Assembly: GCF_013201075.1 (NCBI RefSeq)
Contig: NZ_CP053708.1
Location: 3,911,501-3,975,500 of the forward strand
Source of the DNA: Lichenicola cladoniae
Lineage (GTDB): Bacteria > Pseudomonadota > Alphaproteobacteria > Acetobacterales > Acetobacteraceae
DNA: 64,000 nucleotides
Direction of reading: 5' to 3'
The notes beneath the pieces are model-generated. The model saw only the letters and a program-made list of their open reading frames with translations. It made no database searches and was not told where the DNA came from. This document shows positions 27,676 to 35,670 of this stretch, one piece after another (the stretch's first letter is position 1; every line of letters begins with the position of its first letter). The position numbers were made by a program, and so were the translations under genes.

Positions 27676-27706
27676 GACGGCCGGAAACATTTCGGCGCAC
27701 CGTACT

Positions 27707-27731
27707 GTAACCGCCGGGGTGCCGCCGCGAA
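27707..27731 (+). promoter_or_regulatory. candidate SigF-type promoter of msrB-sigF-nrsF
   Basis: GTAACC (27707-27712), 15-nt spacer, CGAA (27728-27731), about 32 nt ahead of the msrB ATG. The spacer is one base shorter than in the other three sites. If used, it would make sigF autoregulated through msrB. Confidence 0.5.
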
Positions 27732-27763
27732 TACCATGTGGAAGCTGGAGAGCGGCGGGACGG

Positions 27764-28288
27764 ATGATGCGACACGATCGACGGGACATCTTGATCAAGG
27801 GCGTGGCTTTTCTGGGCGTCGTGGCCGCGGCACGCGGTGCACTGGCCGCGCCGCCGATGGCCACGACCGCGACCGTCGGCGGTTCGGAGGCCCATCCATA
27901 CGCCGTGGTCCACACCGAGGCCGAGTGGCGCCGCCTGCTCAGCCCGGGCCAGTTCGAGGTGCTCCGGCAGGCCGGCACCGAGGTTCCCTGGTCCAGCGCG
28001 TTGCTGAAGGAGAAGCGCCACGGCCGCTTCCTGTGCGCCGGCTGCAGGCGGCCCAAATTCGACGAGGCCACGAAGTTCGAGAGCGGGACCGGTTGGCCGA
28101 GCTTCTGGCAGCCGATCGGCGGAGAGGTTCTCGTGGCCACCGACACGAGCTTCGGCATGGACCGGTCGGAGGTGCATTGCGCGACCTGCGGCGGGCATCT
28201 CGGCCATGTGTTCGATGATGGCCCGAAACCGACCGGTCTTCGCTACTGCATGAACGGCATTGCCCTGGAGTTCCGGGCCGATGCATGA
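27764..28288 (+). CDS. msrB: exported methionine-(R)-sulfoxide reductase
   Basis: Reduces methionine-R-sulfoxide in proteins; 174 aa. Structural zinc cysteines C91/C94 (CAGC) and C139/C142 (CATC), catalytic C162 in RYCMNGIALEF, and the conserved SGTGWPSF and GGHLGHVFDDGP. The first 30 residues form a signal with RRDILIKG, fitting a Tat leader, so this MsrB would act in the periplasm, beside a periplasmic YedY-like enzyme. Two adjacent ATGs (27764, 27767) are both possible. It is followed by sigF after 134 nt on the same strand, probably co-transcribed. Confidence 0.92.
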   Translation: MMRHDRRDILIKGVAFLGVVAAARGALAAPPMATTATVGGSEAHPYAVVHTEAEWRRLLSPGQFEVLRQAGTEVPWSSALLKEKRHGRFLCAGCRRPKFDEATKFESGTGWPSFWQPIGGEVLVATDTSFGMDRSEVHCATCGGHLGHVFDDGPKPTGLRYCMNGIALEFRADA

Positions 28289-28422
28289 CCGCGGACACAT
28301 GCGAGCCGAGCGATAGTCCCGGACCGGCCATGTTGCGGCGTCGGTTCGACGGTCCTATCGTACCCGAATCGTCCTGGTCATTATCGGGCAAATCCGGATC
28401 CAAGGGATCAGCAGGACATGGT

Positions 28423-28953
28423 GTGAGCGATCGCGGCTGGACCGAGATGATGGCGGCGGCGCAATCCGGCAACGCCGCCGTCTATCGGCGCCTGCTCGGC
28501 GAAATCGACCCGTGGCTGCATCGTTACTTCGTGCGGCGCCTGCCGCCGGCGATGGTGGACGATGCCGTGCAGGACACGCTGCTTGCAGTGCACGAGAAGC
28601 GCCATACCTATGAGCCATCGAGGCCGTTCGAACCGTGGCTCGGCGCGATCGCCCGCTACAAATGGATCGACCGGCTGCGAGCGATGAAATCGTCCCGGAC
28701 CGAGGAACTGACGACTGACATTGCCATTCCCGATCATGAAGATGCAGTCACCAGCGCCAGGTCGCTGGAACGACTGCTCGATGAATTGAAGCCCGCGCAA
28801 GCCGATGTCATTCGCCTGGTCAAGCTGCAGGGCCTGAGTATTCAGGAGGCATCGTCGCGCACCGGGCAGACGATGTCGCTGGTGAAGGTCAATATCCACC
28901 GTGGCCTCGGCCGGCTGAGCTCGTTGGTACGGAAGCGCGCCGATGTCGAATGA
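28423..28953 (+). CDS. sigF: ECF sigma factor, SigF type
   Basis: Alternative sigma factor; 176 aa from a GTG with AGGA six bases upstream. Region 2 is AVQDTLLAVHEKR with RPFEPWLGAIARYKWIDRLR. Region 4 is the helix-turn-helix around SIQEASSRTGQTMSLVKVNIHRG. An in-frame ATG at 28285 would add 46 unstructured residues and overlap msrB; the GTG is preferred. Its stop overlaps the start of nrsF by 11 bases, the arrangement seen for sigma/anti-sigma pairs. As in Caulobacter SigF it is expected to be held by NrsF and released on heavy-metal or oxidative stress; its likely promoters are listed separately. Confidence 0.9.
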   Translation: MSDRGWTEMMAAAQSGNAAVYRRLLGEIDPWLHRYFVRRLPPAMVDDAVQDTLLAVHEKRHTYEPSRPFEPWLGAIARYKWIDRLRAMKSSRTEELTTDIAIPDHEDAVTSARSLERLLDELKPAQADVIRLVKLQGLSIQEASSRTGQTMSLVKVNIHRGLGRLSSLVRKRADVE

Positions 28954-29584
28954 ATTCCTGATCGATCGGCTGACGGTCGGTCTCAAGCCCGTGCGGCCGC
29001 GCAAGCCGGTCATCGACGGGGTCATCATCGGCGGCATCTGCCTGCTCGAGCTGATCCTGTTCCTGGGCATGGGTGCGACGCGTCCCAACATGCCGCTTGC
29101 CATGGTGCAGCCGTCCTTCTGGTGGAAGCTGACCGGGCTCGGCCTGATCGCCCTGTTCAGCGGCGCGGCAGCGGTCATGTCGTTCGACCCGGTCCGCTCC
29201 CCACGCCGCGGGCTGATCGCGGTGGTGGCGCTGGTGGCGATCTGCCTGGGTGCCGGGTGGATGATCGATGCCGGGCGCGGCGGCTGGGGCGCAGTGGTTG
29301 GCCGCCTCGACTGGCGCAACGGGATCTGGTGCGTCCACGACATGACGCTGCTGGCGATACCGCCGGTCATGGGCCTCGGGGTGCTCATGCAGCGCGGCGC
29401 TCCGACCGACCGGAAGGGCACCGCCTGGATGGTCGGGATCGCCGCCGCCGCCTGGGGTGCGTTCGTGTTCGTGTTCGCCTGCCCGTTCGACGATCCGCTC
29501 TATACGGCGGTCTGGTACAGCGTCGGATGCGGGATCGTCACGGTCGTATCGCGGCTGGCACTCCCGATCCTGACCCGCTGGTAG
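28943..29584 (+). CDS. nrsF: NrsF/DUF1109 membrane anti-sigma factor
   Basis: Inner-membrane negative regulator of the SigF-type sigma factor; 213 aa with six hydrophobic segments and a short cytoplasmic N-terminus. C130 (IWCVHD) and C180 (FACPFDDPLYTAVWY) lie almost exactly where I recall the two functionally important cysteines of Caulobacter NrsF (about 131 and 181), suggesting a thiol-based or metal-sensing switch. It overlaps sigF by 11 bases, so the two are translationally coupled. Confidence 0.9.
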   Translation: MSNEFLIDRLTVGLKPVRPRKPVIDGVIIGGICLLELILFLGMGATRPNMPLAMVQPSFWWKLTGLGLIALFSGAAAVMSFDPVRSPRRGLIAVVALVAICLGAGWMIDAGRGGWGAVVGRLDWRNGIWCVHDMTLLAIPPVMGLGVLMQRGAPTDRKGTAWMVGIAAAAWGAFVFVFACPFDDPLYTAVWYSVGCGIVTVVSRLALPILTRW

Positions 29585-29607
29585 CGGTGCCCTGCAGGAC
29601 CGTGGCC

Positions 29608-30540
29608 TCAGCGCTGGTCCCGGTAGTAGGGCACCCCGAGTGCCGCGGGGGCGGACAGGGTGAAACGGCCGCGGGCGAGCAGGGCCGGCAGGATCATGAA
29701 CAGCATCGTCACGAGATAAGGCAGCATCGACAGGAAGGCCGACGGGATGCCCCAGTTGCGGGCCTGCGCCAGGTAGCCGAGCGCGTTGACCAGGCCAAAC
29801 AGCAGCGCCCCGCCGACGATGCGCCAGGGGCGGTAGCCGGCAAAGATCACCAGCGCCACCGCGATCCAGCCACGGCCGGCAGTGACCCCGTCGGACCAGG
29901 AGGGCACGAAGCCGAGGGTCAGGTAGGCGCCGGCGGATGCGGACACCGCCGCGCCCAGCACGACATAGATGAAGCGTAACGGGATCACGCGGATGCCGGC
30001 GGCGTCGCAGGCAGCGGGGTTCTCGCCGATGGCGCGGAGCGTCAGGCCATGGCGGGTGCGGAACAGCAGCGCCTGCAGAACGAACGGCAGGATCAGGTAC
30101 GTCAGGTAGACCAGGATGTTCTGGTCGAACAAAGCCGGCCCGATGATCGGCAGGCGATCGAGCAGCGGGATCGGCAGGGCCTCGAACGTCGCCGCAGCCG
30201 GCTGTCCTGCATAGGTCCGGCCGATGGTGGCCGCGAGCCCAAGGCCACCCATGGTCAGCGCCATGCCGCACAGGACCTGGCTCGCGCGCGCCAGCACCGT
30301 GGCAACCGCGAACAGGCTTCCCGCAACCGCGCCGACGGCCAGTGCGGCGAGAAAGCCGATATACGGATCATGGGTGGCGGCCACGGTGGCGATTGCGGTG
30401 ACGGCACCGAGCGCCATCAGCCCCTCGACGCCGAGGTTCAGCACACCGACGCGTTCGGCCAGTAATTCGCCCAGCCCGGCCAGGGCAAGCACGCCGCCGG
30501 ACAGGATGGCGGTGTTGAGCAGCCCGGACACGATGTTCAT
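29608..30540 (-). CDS. nucleoside-type ABC transporter permease (second)
   Basis: Membrane subunit of a BMP/PnrA-type importer; 310 aa. LAGLGELLAERVGVLNLGVEGLMALGA, here quoted in two halves (LAGLGELLAERVG, LNLGVEGLMALGA), is the signature of YufQ-like permeases, and the coupling loop is AIGENPAACDAAGI. It overlaps the upstream permease by ATGA and is the last gene of the operon; it is convergent with nrsF at 23 nt. Confidence 0.9.
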   Translation of the reverse strand: MNIVSGLLNTAILSGGVLALAGLGELLAERVGVLNLGVEGLMALGAVTAIATVAATHDPYIGFLAALAVGAVAGSLFAVATVLARASQVLCGMALTMGGLGLAATIGRTYAGQPAAATFEALPIPLLDRLPIIGPALFDQNILVYLTYLILPFVLQALLFRTRHGLTLRAIGENPAACDAAGIRVIPLRFIYVVLGAAVSASAGAYLTLGFVPSWSDGVTAGRGWIAVALVIFAGYRPWRIVGGALLFGLVNALGYLAQARNWGIPSAFLSMLPYLVTMLFMILPALLARGRFTLSAPAALGVPYYRDQR

Positions 30541-31643
30541 GCTGCGGTCCTGGCGGATAACGGAGCCGGCGCACGCGGGTGCAGGACGACCACGCGGTAA
30601 TGGGCCAGGCGCTCGCCGATCGCGGCGAACATCAGGATCAGCCCGGTGAGTGCCACCGACGCGCTGGCCGGGATGCCGTGGGTCTGCAGCACGGTGCCGG
30701 CGTTCAGCACCAGTGCCATCAGCAGGCCGGTGACGATCGCGCCAACCGGCGACGAAGCGGCAAGCACGGCGACGATGATGCCGACATAGCCATAGCTGTT
30801 GGACAGGCCGGATTGCAGCCGGTGCACCGTGCCGGCGAGTTCCAGCATGCCGCCGATGCCGGCGATGGCGCCGCCGATCAGCATCGCCTCCAGCAGCCGG
30901 CGCCGGACGCGCATGCCGGCATAGGCGGCGGCGTTGCGGTTGGCGCCGCAGATGCGCAACTCGTAGCCCCAGCGCGTGAACCGGAACGCCAGGGCGGTGA
31001 CGACCGCGAGCGCCACGGAGACCGCGATTCCCCAGTGCACGCCGCCGAGATGCCAGTCGTGCGGCAGCTTCGGGATCGCGTACGGGATGCGCGGCGACTG
31101 GGCGGTGACCGAGCTGTGCTGGTCGCGCCAGGGGCCGGTGGCGAGATAATCGACCAGCAGGCGGGCGACGAAGTTCAGCAGCAGCGTGGTGATGATCTCG
31201 CTGGTGCCGAGGGTGAGGCGGGCCAGTGCCGGCACGGCGATCCAGGCGGCACCGCCCAGTGCGGCCGCGATCCCCATTAGGACCAGCATCGGCAGCAGCG
31301 GCCAGTGCGGGCCATACAGGCCGACGCCGGCAGCACAGATGGCACCGACGAAGAACTGCCCGTCGGCGCCGATGTTCCACAAGCCGACACGCAGCATCAG
31401 CGCCACCGAGAGCCCGCACATCACCAGCGGCGAGGCCAGCAGCAGCAGATCCTCGAAGCCGTACCGGCTGCCGAGGCTCTGGTGCAGGACCTGGCCGCCG
31501 AGGGCCAGCGGATGCAGGCCCAGCAGGCTGAGCAGGAGACCGGCGACCAGCACCGCGGCCAGGCCCGAGGCCAGATAGGCGCCGACGCGCAGGCTGCCGG
31601 AAATGGAGGGAACACGCTGGATGGTCCAGGTGGTGCGGGTCAC
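30537..31643 (-). CDS. nucleoside-type ABC transporter permease (first)
   Basis: Membrane subunit, 368 aa, GTG start at 31643 within a GTGA overlap with the ATPase stop. VALMLRVGLWNIGADGQFFVGA and LTLGTSEIITTLLLNF mark the YufP-like family (each is over a different helix), and the coupling loop is ICGANRNAAAYAGM. About ten hydrophobic segments. Substrate is inferred as nucleosides or a related base from family and from the BMP-type binding protein. Confidence 0.88.
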   Translation of the reverse strand: MTRTTWTIQRVPSISGSLRVGAYLASGLAAVLVAGLLLSLLGLHPLALGGQVLHQSLGSRYGFEDLLLLASPLVMCGLSVALMLRVGLWNIGADGQFFVGAICAAGVGLYGPHWPLLPMLVLMGIAAALGGAAWIAVPALARLTLGTSEIITTLLLNFVARLLVDYLATGPWRDQHSSVTAQSPRIPYAIPKLPHDWHLGGVHWGIAVSVALAVVTALAFRFTRWGYELRICGANRNAAAYAGMRVRRRLLEAMLIGGAIAGIGGMLELAGTVHRLQSGLSNSYGYVGIIVAVLAASSPVGAIVTGLLMALVLNAGTVLQTHGIPASASVALTGLILMFAAIGERLAHYRVVVLHPRAPAPLSARTAA

Positions 31644-33211
31644 AGCGCGATCGCTCCGGCCGGATGGGAGGCGGTCTGGCCGCTCATCAGCAGGCCGAGC
31701 CGTTCGGGATCGGCCTCGGCGGCGGGCAGGATGCCGGCGATGCGGCCGGCGAACAGCACGGCGATGCGATCGGCATGCTCGAGCAACTCCTCGATCTCCT
31801 CCGAAATCAGCACCACGCCGACGCCCTGGGCACTCAGCCGGTGCATCGCCGCATGCAGCGTGGCGACCGCGCCGATATCGAGACCGCGGGTCGGATACGC
31901 GGCGACCAGCACACGGCTGGCGATGCGTGTCTCGCGCTGCGCCACCAGGCGCTGCTGGTTGCCGCCCGACAGGTTGCGGACCGGCATGTCGGGGTCGCGA
32001 CGGTCCAGTTCGGCGTCGTCGATGATGCGCCGGGCCAGGATGCGCGCCCGGCCGGGACGGAAGGCGATGCCGTGCGAGACCGGAGGGCGCGCGTACTCGC
32101 GCAGCACCGCGTTCTCGGCGAGCGACAGGTCGGCGGCAAGCGCGGTCTTGAGCCGGTCCTCGGGGATGTGGCCGATGCCACGTTCGGCGAAATCGCGCGC
32201 GTCGGGCTGTGCTACCGGCACTCCATCGACAAGAACAAGGCCCTCGTCGGGGCGCAGGCAGCCGGTCAGGACTTCACTCAGGGCGCGCTGGCCGTTGCCC
32301 GCCACGCCGGCGATCCCGAGCACCTCGCCGGCCCGCACCTGCAGGTCGATACCGTCCAGCAGGACGATCCGCCGGGAGTCGCGCACGGTCACGCCCTGCA
32401 GTTCCAGCAGGACCGGCGCGTCGGGGCATACCCCCTGCCCTGCTTCCGGTGCCGTCGGCAGGCTGGTCTCGCCGATGATCAGGCGGGCCAGGGAGGCCCG
32501 GCTGGCGCCGGCGGTCGGCAGGCTGGCGACCGAGCGGCCGGCGCGCATGACGGTGACGTGGTCGGCGATCTCCATGACCTCGCCGAGCTTGTGGCTGATC
32601 AGGATGACCGAGTTGCCCTCGGCCCGGAACGCACGAAGTGCTGCGAACAGGACCTGCACCTCAGCGGGCGTCAGCACCGCCGTCGGTTCGTCGAGGATCA
32701 GGATACGCGCGCCGCGCGCCAGCACGCGCAGGATCTCGACACGCTGCTGCTCGCCGGCGGAAATGTCGGCAACATGGGCTGACGGGACCACGGTCAGGCC
32801 GAACCGCCGGACCAGCGCGGCGGTGCGTGCCTCCAGCACCGAGGCGGATGCGCGCCACGGCGTTTCGGACCAGCCGAGATGGATGTTCTCGGCCACGGTG
32901 AACGCCGGCACCAGCTTGAAATGCTGGTGCACCATGCCGATGCCGGTCGCGATCGCGACAGACGGGCTCTCGATCCGTCTCGGATGGCCCTCGATCAGGA
33001 TGGTTCCGGCATCCGGCTGGTACAGGCCGGTCAGCACGTTCATCAACGTCGATTTTCCGGCACCGTTCTCGCCCAGCAGCGCGTGGATCTCACCGCCGGC
33101 GAGAGTGAAATCGACACCGTCATTGGCCAGCGCGCCGTAGAACGACTTGGTGATGCCGCGCAACGCCACCAGCGAGCCGCGCTGACTGTCCAGGTTGGAA
33201 GCGACGACCAA
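31640..33211 (-). CDS. nucleoside-type ABC transporter ATP-binding protein
   Basis: Double-cassette ATPase of the YufO type; 523 aa from the chosen start. Walker A GENGAGKST, Q-loop MVHQHFKLVPAFTV, first signature ISAGEQQRVEILRVLARG, Walker B ILILDEPTAVL. The second cassette has GVAGNGQRALSE in place of a full P-loop and the signature LSGGNQQRLVAQRE. Its Walker B region VLVAAYPTRGLDIGA lacks the usual DEP. The start is uncertain: a TTG at 33211 sits 16 nt after the binding-protein stop, while an ATG at 33289 would overlap that gene by 62 nt and a GTG at 33169 would shorten the N-terminus. Confidence 0.87.
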   Translation of the reverse strand: MVVASNLDSQRGSLVALRGITKSFYGALANDGVDFTLAGGEIHALLGENGAGKSTLMNVLTGLYQPDAGTILIEGHPRRIESPSVAIATGIGMVHQHFKLVPAFTVAENIHLGWSETPWRASASVLEARTAALVRRFGLTVVPSAHVADISAGEQQRVEILRVLARGARILILDEPTAVLTPAEVQVLFAALRAFRAEGNSVILISHKLGEVMEIADHVTVMRAGRSVASLPTAGASRASLARLIIGETSLPTAPEAGQGVCPDAPVLLELQGVTVRDSRRIVLLDGIDLQVRAGEVLGIAGVAGNGQRALSEVLTGCLRPDEGLVLVDGVPVAQPDARDFAERGIGHIPEDRLKTALAADLSLAENAVLREYARPPVSHGIAFRPGRARILARRIIDDAELDRRDPDMPVRNLSGGNQQRLVAQRETRIASRVLVAAYPTRGLDIGAVATLHAAMHRLSAQGVGVVLISEEIEELLEHADRIAVLFAGRIAGILPAAEADPERLGLLMSGQTASHPAGAIAL

Positions 33212-33227
33212 AACCCGTGTCGCCGGC

Positions 33228-34334
33228 TCAGGCGTTCTTGAGGCCGGTGACGCCTTCGACCGGCCAGCTCCAGGCGCTGCAGGCGGCATCGTTCATGCTC
33301 TCGCCCTGTCGCACGCGGACCTTGCCATCGATGTCCCTGATCTCGCCGACGAAGGGGTTCCAACCGCCGATGATTCGCGTACGGACTGCGTCCGCCTGCG
33401 CCGCCACATCGGGCGGCACGCTCCGTCCCCAGGCATCGCGATCGACACCGTGGCCGACCGGCAGCAATACCCCGTTACCTGCGGTCCAGCTGCCCTTGAG
33501 ACGGCGGCCGATCTGGTCGTTGCAGTAGCCGTTCCAGTCCAGCAACAATGAGGTGATGTAGGCGTCCGGGCCCGACTTGCGCATGTCGGTGTTCCAGGTC
33601 GCACACTTGATGCCGGCTTTCTGGGCGACCTGCAGACAGGATGCATCGTCGAGATTGGTATAGATCAGGTCTACACCGTTCTGGATCAGCGCGGACGCGG
33701 CCTGTGACGCCGCCTGCGGATCGAACCAGCTGTTGATCAGGATCACCTGGGCCGTCGCATGCGGATTGACCGAGCGTGCACCGAGCAGGAACGAGTTGGC
33801 GCAGGCATAGACGGCCGGTACCGGGAAAGAGCCGACGAAGCCGAGGCGGCCGGACTTGCTCATCCGCGCGCTGGCGACGCCGATCACGTAGCCGATCATC
33901 CAGTGCTGGATATAGTACCAGCTTTCATTGTCCGACAGCCGGTGCCCGTTGCATTCGAGGAAGGCGACGTCGGGCGCATCGTCGGCAACGCTGGATAGCA
34001 GGTCGCCGTATTCCGAGGACGCGAACACGATGTTGGCGCCGTTCTCGACGAACTGGCGAAAGGTCCGGGTCGCATCCGCCGAAACCGGGATGCTCTCGAC
34101 CTCCAGGAACTTCGCAGCCGGAAAGGCGGCCTTCGCAGCCAGCAATGCACGATGATGGGTCGAGCTCCAGCCGCCGTCCGAGATCGGGCCGATATGACCG
34201 AACGCGATGACCGCATCGTTCTCCGCGACCGCCGCCAGGGATGGTGCGGCGACCGCACGCCGGGTGTTCCATGCGGATGCCAGAGGGGCGGACGCGGCTG
34301 CAGCCAGCAGGGTGCGGCGGGTCAGGATCGGCAT
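33228..34334 (-). CDS. BMP-family (PnrA-like) substrate-binding protein
   Basis: Periplasmic receptor of the nucleoside-type importer; 368 aa. The N-terminus TRRTLLAAAASAPLASA is a signal with a possible Tat motif. GHIGPISDGGWSSTHHRAL, YIQHWMIGYVIGVAS, KSGRLGFVGSFPVP and DVDLIY-like stretches (GVDLIYTNLDDAS) fit the basic membrane protein family, whose studied members bind purine nucleosides. First gene of a four-gene operon. The 261-nt region upstream is shared with the divergent 34596 gene; no purine riboswitch was recognised there. Confidence 0.9.
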   Translation of the reverse strand: MPILTRRTLLAAAASAPLASAWNTRRAVAAPSLAAVAENDAVIAFGHIGPISDGGWSSTHHRALLAAKAAFPAAKFLEVESIPVSADATRTFRQFVENGANIVFASSEYGDLLSSVADDAPDVAFLECNGHRLSDNESWYYIQHWMIGYVIGVASARMSKSGRLGFVGSFPVPAVYACANSFLLGARSVNPHATAQVILINSWFDPQAASQAASALIQNGVDLIYTNLDDASCLQVAQKAGIKCATWNTDMRKSGPDAYITSLLLDWNGYCNDQIGRRLKGSWTAGNGVLLPVGHGVDRDAWGRSVPPDVAAQADAVRTRIIGGWNPFVGEIRDIDGKVRVRQGESMNDAACSAWSWPVEGVTGLKNA

Positions 34335-34595
34335 ATCGGCGAGTCTCCGGTCAAAACCAACGGCCGCCTGTATGGCACGGTCACGGAACGATGGAACAGC
34401 GTCGGCCCGCCATCAACGGCGGCCTGCAAGAGGCGGATCGAGCAAGCGTCATGCCAGCCGCCCCTGGACATCATCGACCGCAGGCGAACCAGGTCTGCAT
34501 GCCGCTTGGCGCTTTGTGAAGACAGGACCCGCCGGCTCGATTAACCTCGGCGCCGGAGACAGCCAACCTGGCTGGCCGGTGGGACTGGGTCATCC

Positions 34596-34970
34596 ATGAA
34601 CCGATTTGTGCTGGCCTTCGCCAGCTTTGCCGCGATGGCATCCGCGCCGGCCATGGCGAGCACGCCGACGGCGCCGACCCGACCGTCACCTGCCCAGTCG
34701 TCACCTGCCCAGTCGTCACCTGCCCAGTCGTCACCTGCCCAGTCGTCGGCGGTCCAGTCGTCGGCGGTCCAGTCATCACCCGCGATGAAGACCGCCGCGG
34801 TGACGCCCGATATCTCGTGCCCGGGTGATACGATCGTCTGGGTGAACGCTCGCAACCATGCCTACCACGTGCAGGGCGACCCGTATTTCGGACACACCAA
34901 GCACGGGAAGTTCGAGTGCAGGAAGGCGGCCGATGCCGAGCGCGGTCACCAGTCCGCCAGGACCCGATAG
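34596..34970 (+). CDS. small secreted protein with Ser-Pro-Ala-Gln tandem repeats
   Basis: Exported protein, 124 aa. Signal peptide residues 1-21 (APAMAST). A low-complexity linker of SPAQS/SAVQS pentapeptides (about residues 31-60) leads to a compact C-terminal domain with CPGDTIVWVN, HAYHVQGDPYFGHT and GKFECRKAADAERG. The two cysteines (CPGD, FECR) probably form a disulfide. I know similar C-terminal domains as uncharacterised secreted proteins of Acetobacteraceae and relatives. No function can be assigned. Confidence 0.75.
   Translation: MNRFVLAFASFAAMASAPAMASTPTAPTRPSPAQSSPAQSSPAQSSPAQSSAVQSSAVQSSPAMKTAAVTPDISCPGDTIVWVNARNHAYHVQGDPYFGHTKHGKFECRKAADAERGHQSARTR
34686..34775 (+). repeat. 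six tandem 15-bp units within the 34596 gene
   Basis: Four identical units TCACCTGCCCAGTCG (34686-34745) are followed by two units TCGGCGGTCCAGTCG (34746-34775, last base changed). In-frame unit length means copy-number change alters linker length without breaking the gene. Confidence 0.95.
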
Positions 34971-34977
34971 ATCAGGA

Positions 34978-34995
34978 CGGGGGCCGATGCCCCCG
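34978..34995. terminator. hairpin between convergent genes
   Basis: Perfect 7-bp stem CGGGGGC / GCCCCCG with loop CGAT, between the stop of the repeat-linker protein (34970) and the stop of the YciF-like gene (35013). Very GC-rich stem, no clear T-run. Confidence 0.6.
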
Positions 34996-35012
34996 CCCCG
35001 ACGGCTCCGGAC

Positions 35013-35510
35013 CTATTTCGCGGCAGCCTTGGCGGTCTTCTCGACCAGCTTCGACGCGTATTCATCGGCCTTGTAGATGTCGGCGACGATCGCCCTGAGC
35101 TTGGCGACGTGGTCCTTCATGCCGAGCGCCTCGGCATAGGCGGTGGCGCAGCCGAACCCGGCGATCCCGTAGTGGCACATGCGCTGATACTGGGCGACGA
35201 TCACGATATCCAGGAGCTCGCCATCCTCCGGCGCCTCTTTCGTGGTGTGCTTGAGGGCTTCCTTGACCAGCCCCTCCATGCCCTTGCAGTGCTCCTTCTC
35301 GACCTCCTCGTCGGCGTCCTTGAGCAGCGCTTTCAGGGTGTCGGCATGCTTGGCGATACCGGCGGTCGAGGCCTCGAGCGTCTGCTTGAGCTTCGGGTCA
35401 TGGGCCTTCTGCGCCATCTGCTTGACGACCGCGATCATCTGGTCGTTCGCCGACCAGAGGTCCTTCATCTCGTCCGCGTAGATGTCCTTGAGGCTTTCAG
35501 GTGCTGACAT
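35013..35510 (-). CDS. YciF-like ferritin-fold protein (DUF892)
   Basis: Four-helix-bundle stress protein of the DUF892/YciE-YciF family; 165 aa. It opens with SLKDIYADEMKDLWSANDQM and shows regularly spaced Glu/His along the helices (EVEKEHCKGMEGLV, YQRMCHYGIAGF), which could hold a di-metal site. C-terminal EYASKLVEK repeats the family pattern. A GAGGAG ribosome binding site lies ahead of the ATG. Role in osmotic, acid or oxidative stress is inferred from relatives. Divergent from the bestrophin gene. Confidence 0.88.
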   Translation of the reverse strand: MSAPESLKDIYADEMKDLWSANDQMIAVVKQMAQKAHDPKLKQTLEASTAGIAKHADTLKALLKDADEEVEKEHCKGMEGLVKEALKHTTKEAPEDGELLDIVIVAQYQRMCHYGIAGFGCATAYAEALGMKDHVAKLRAIVADIYKADEYASKLVEKTAKAAAK

Positions 35511-35670
35511 GTCTTTGCTCCTCGTTGTATCCGAGCAGCTAGAAGCGGCGCAGGCCGGGATCGTTCATTCGGCATCTGCCCACGATTCACCTAATCAGCC
35601 GCTGGAGATATTGCGTGCGTCAGAGCAACACCCTCGTCCAGCCGTCGCCCGGCCTGTCCGGGCTGAGCAA

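Noticed and set aside
34541-34855. Minus-strand frame with an ADDWAGDDW-type repeat
   Set aside because: The repeat is the mirror of the plus-strand tandem repeat; the plus-strand protein has a signal peptide and a conserved C-terminal domain.
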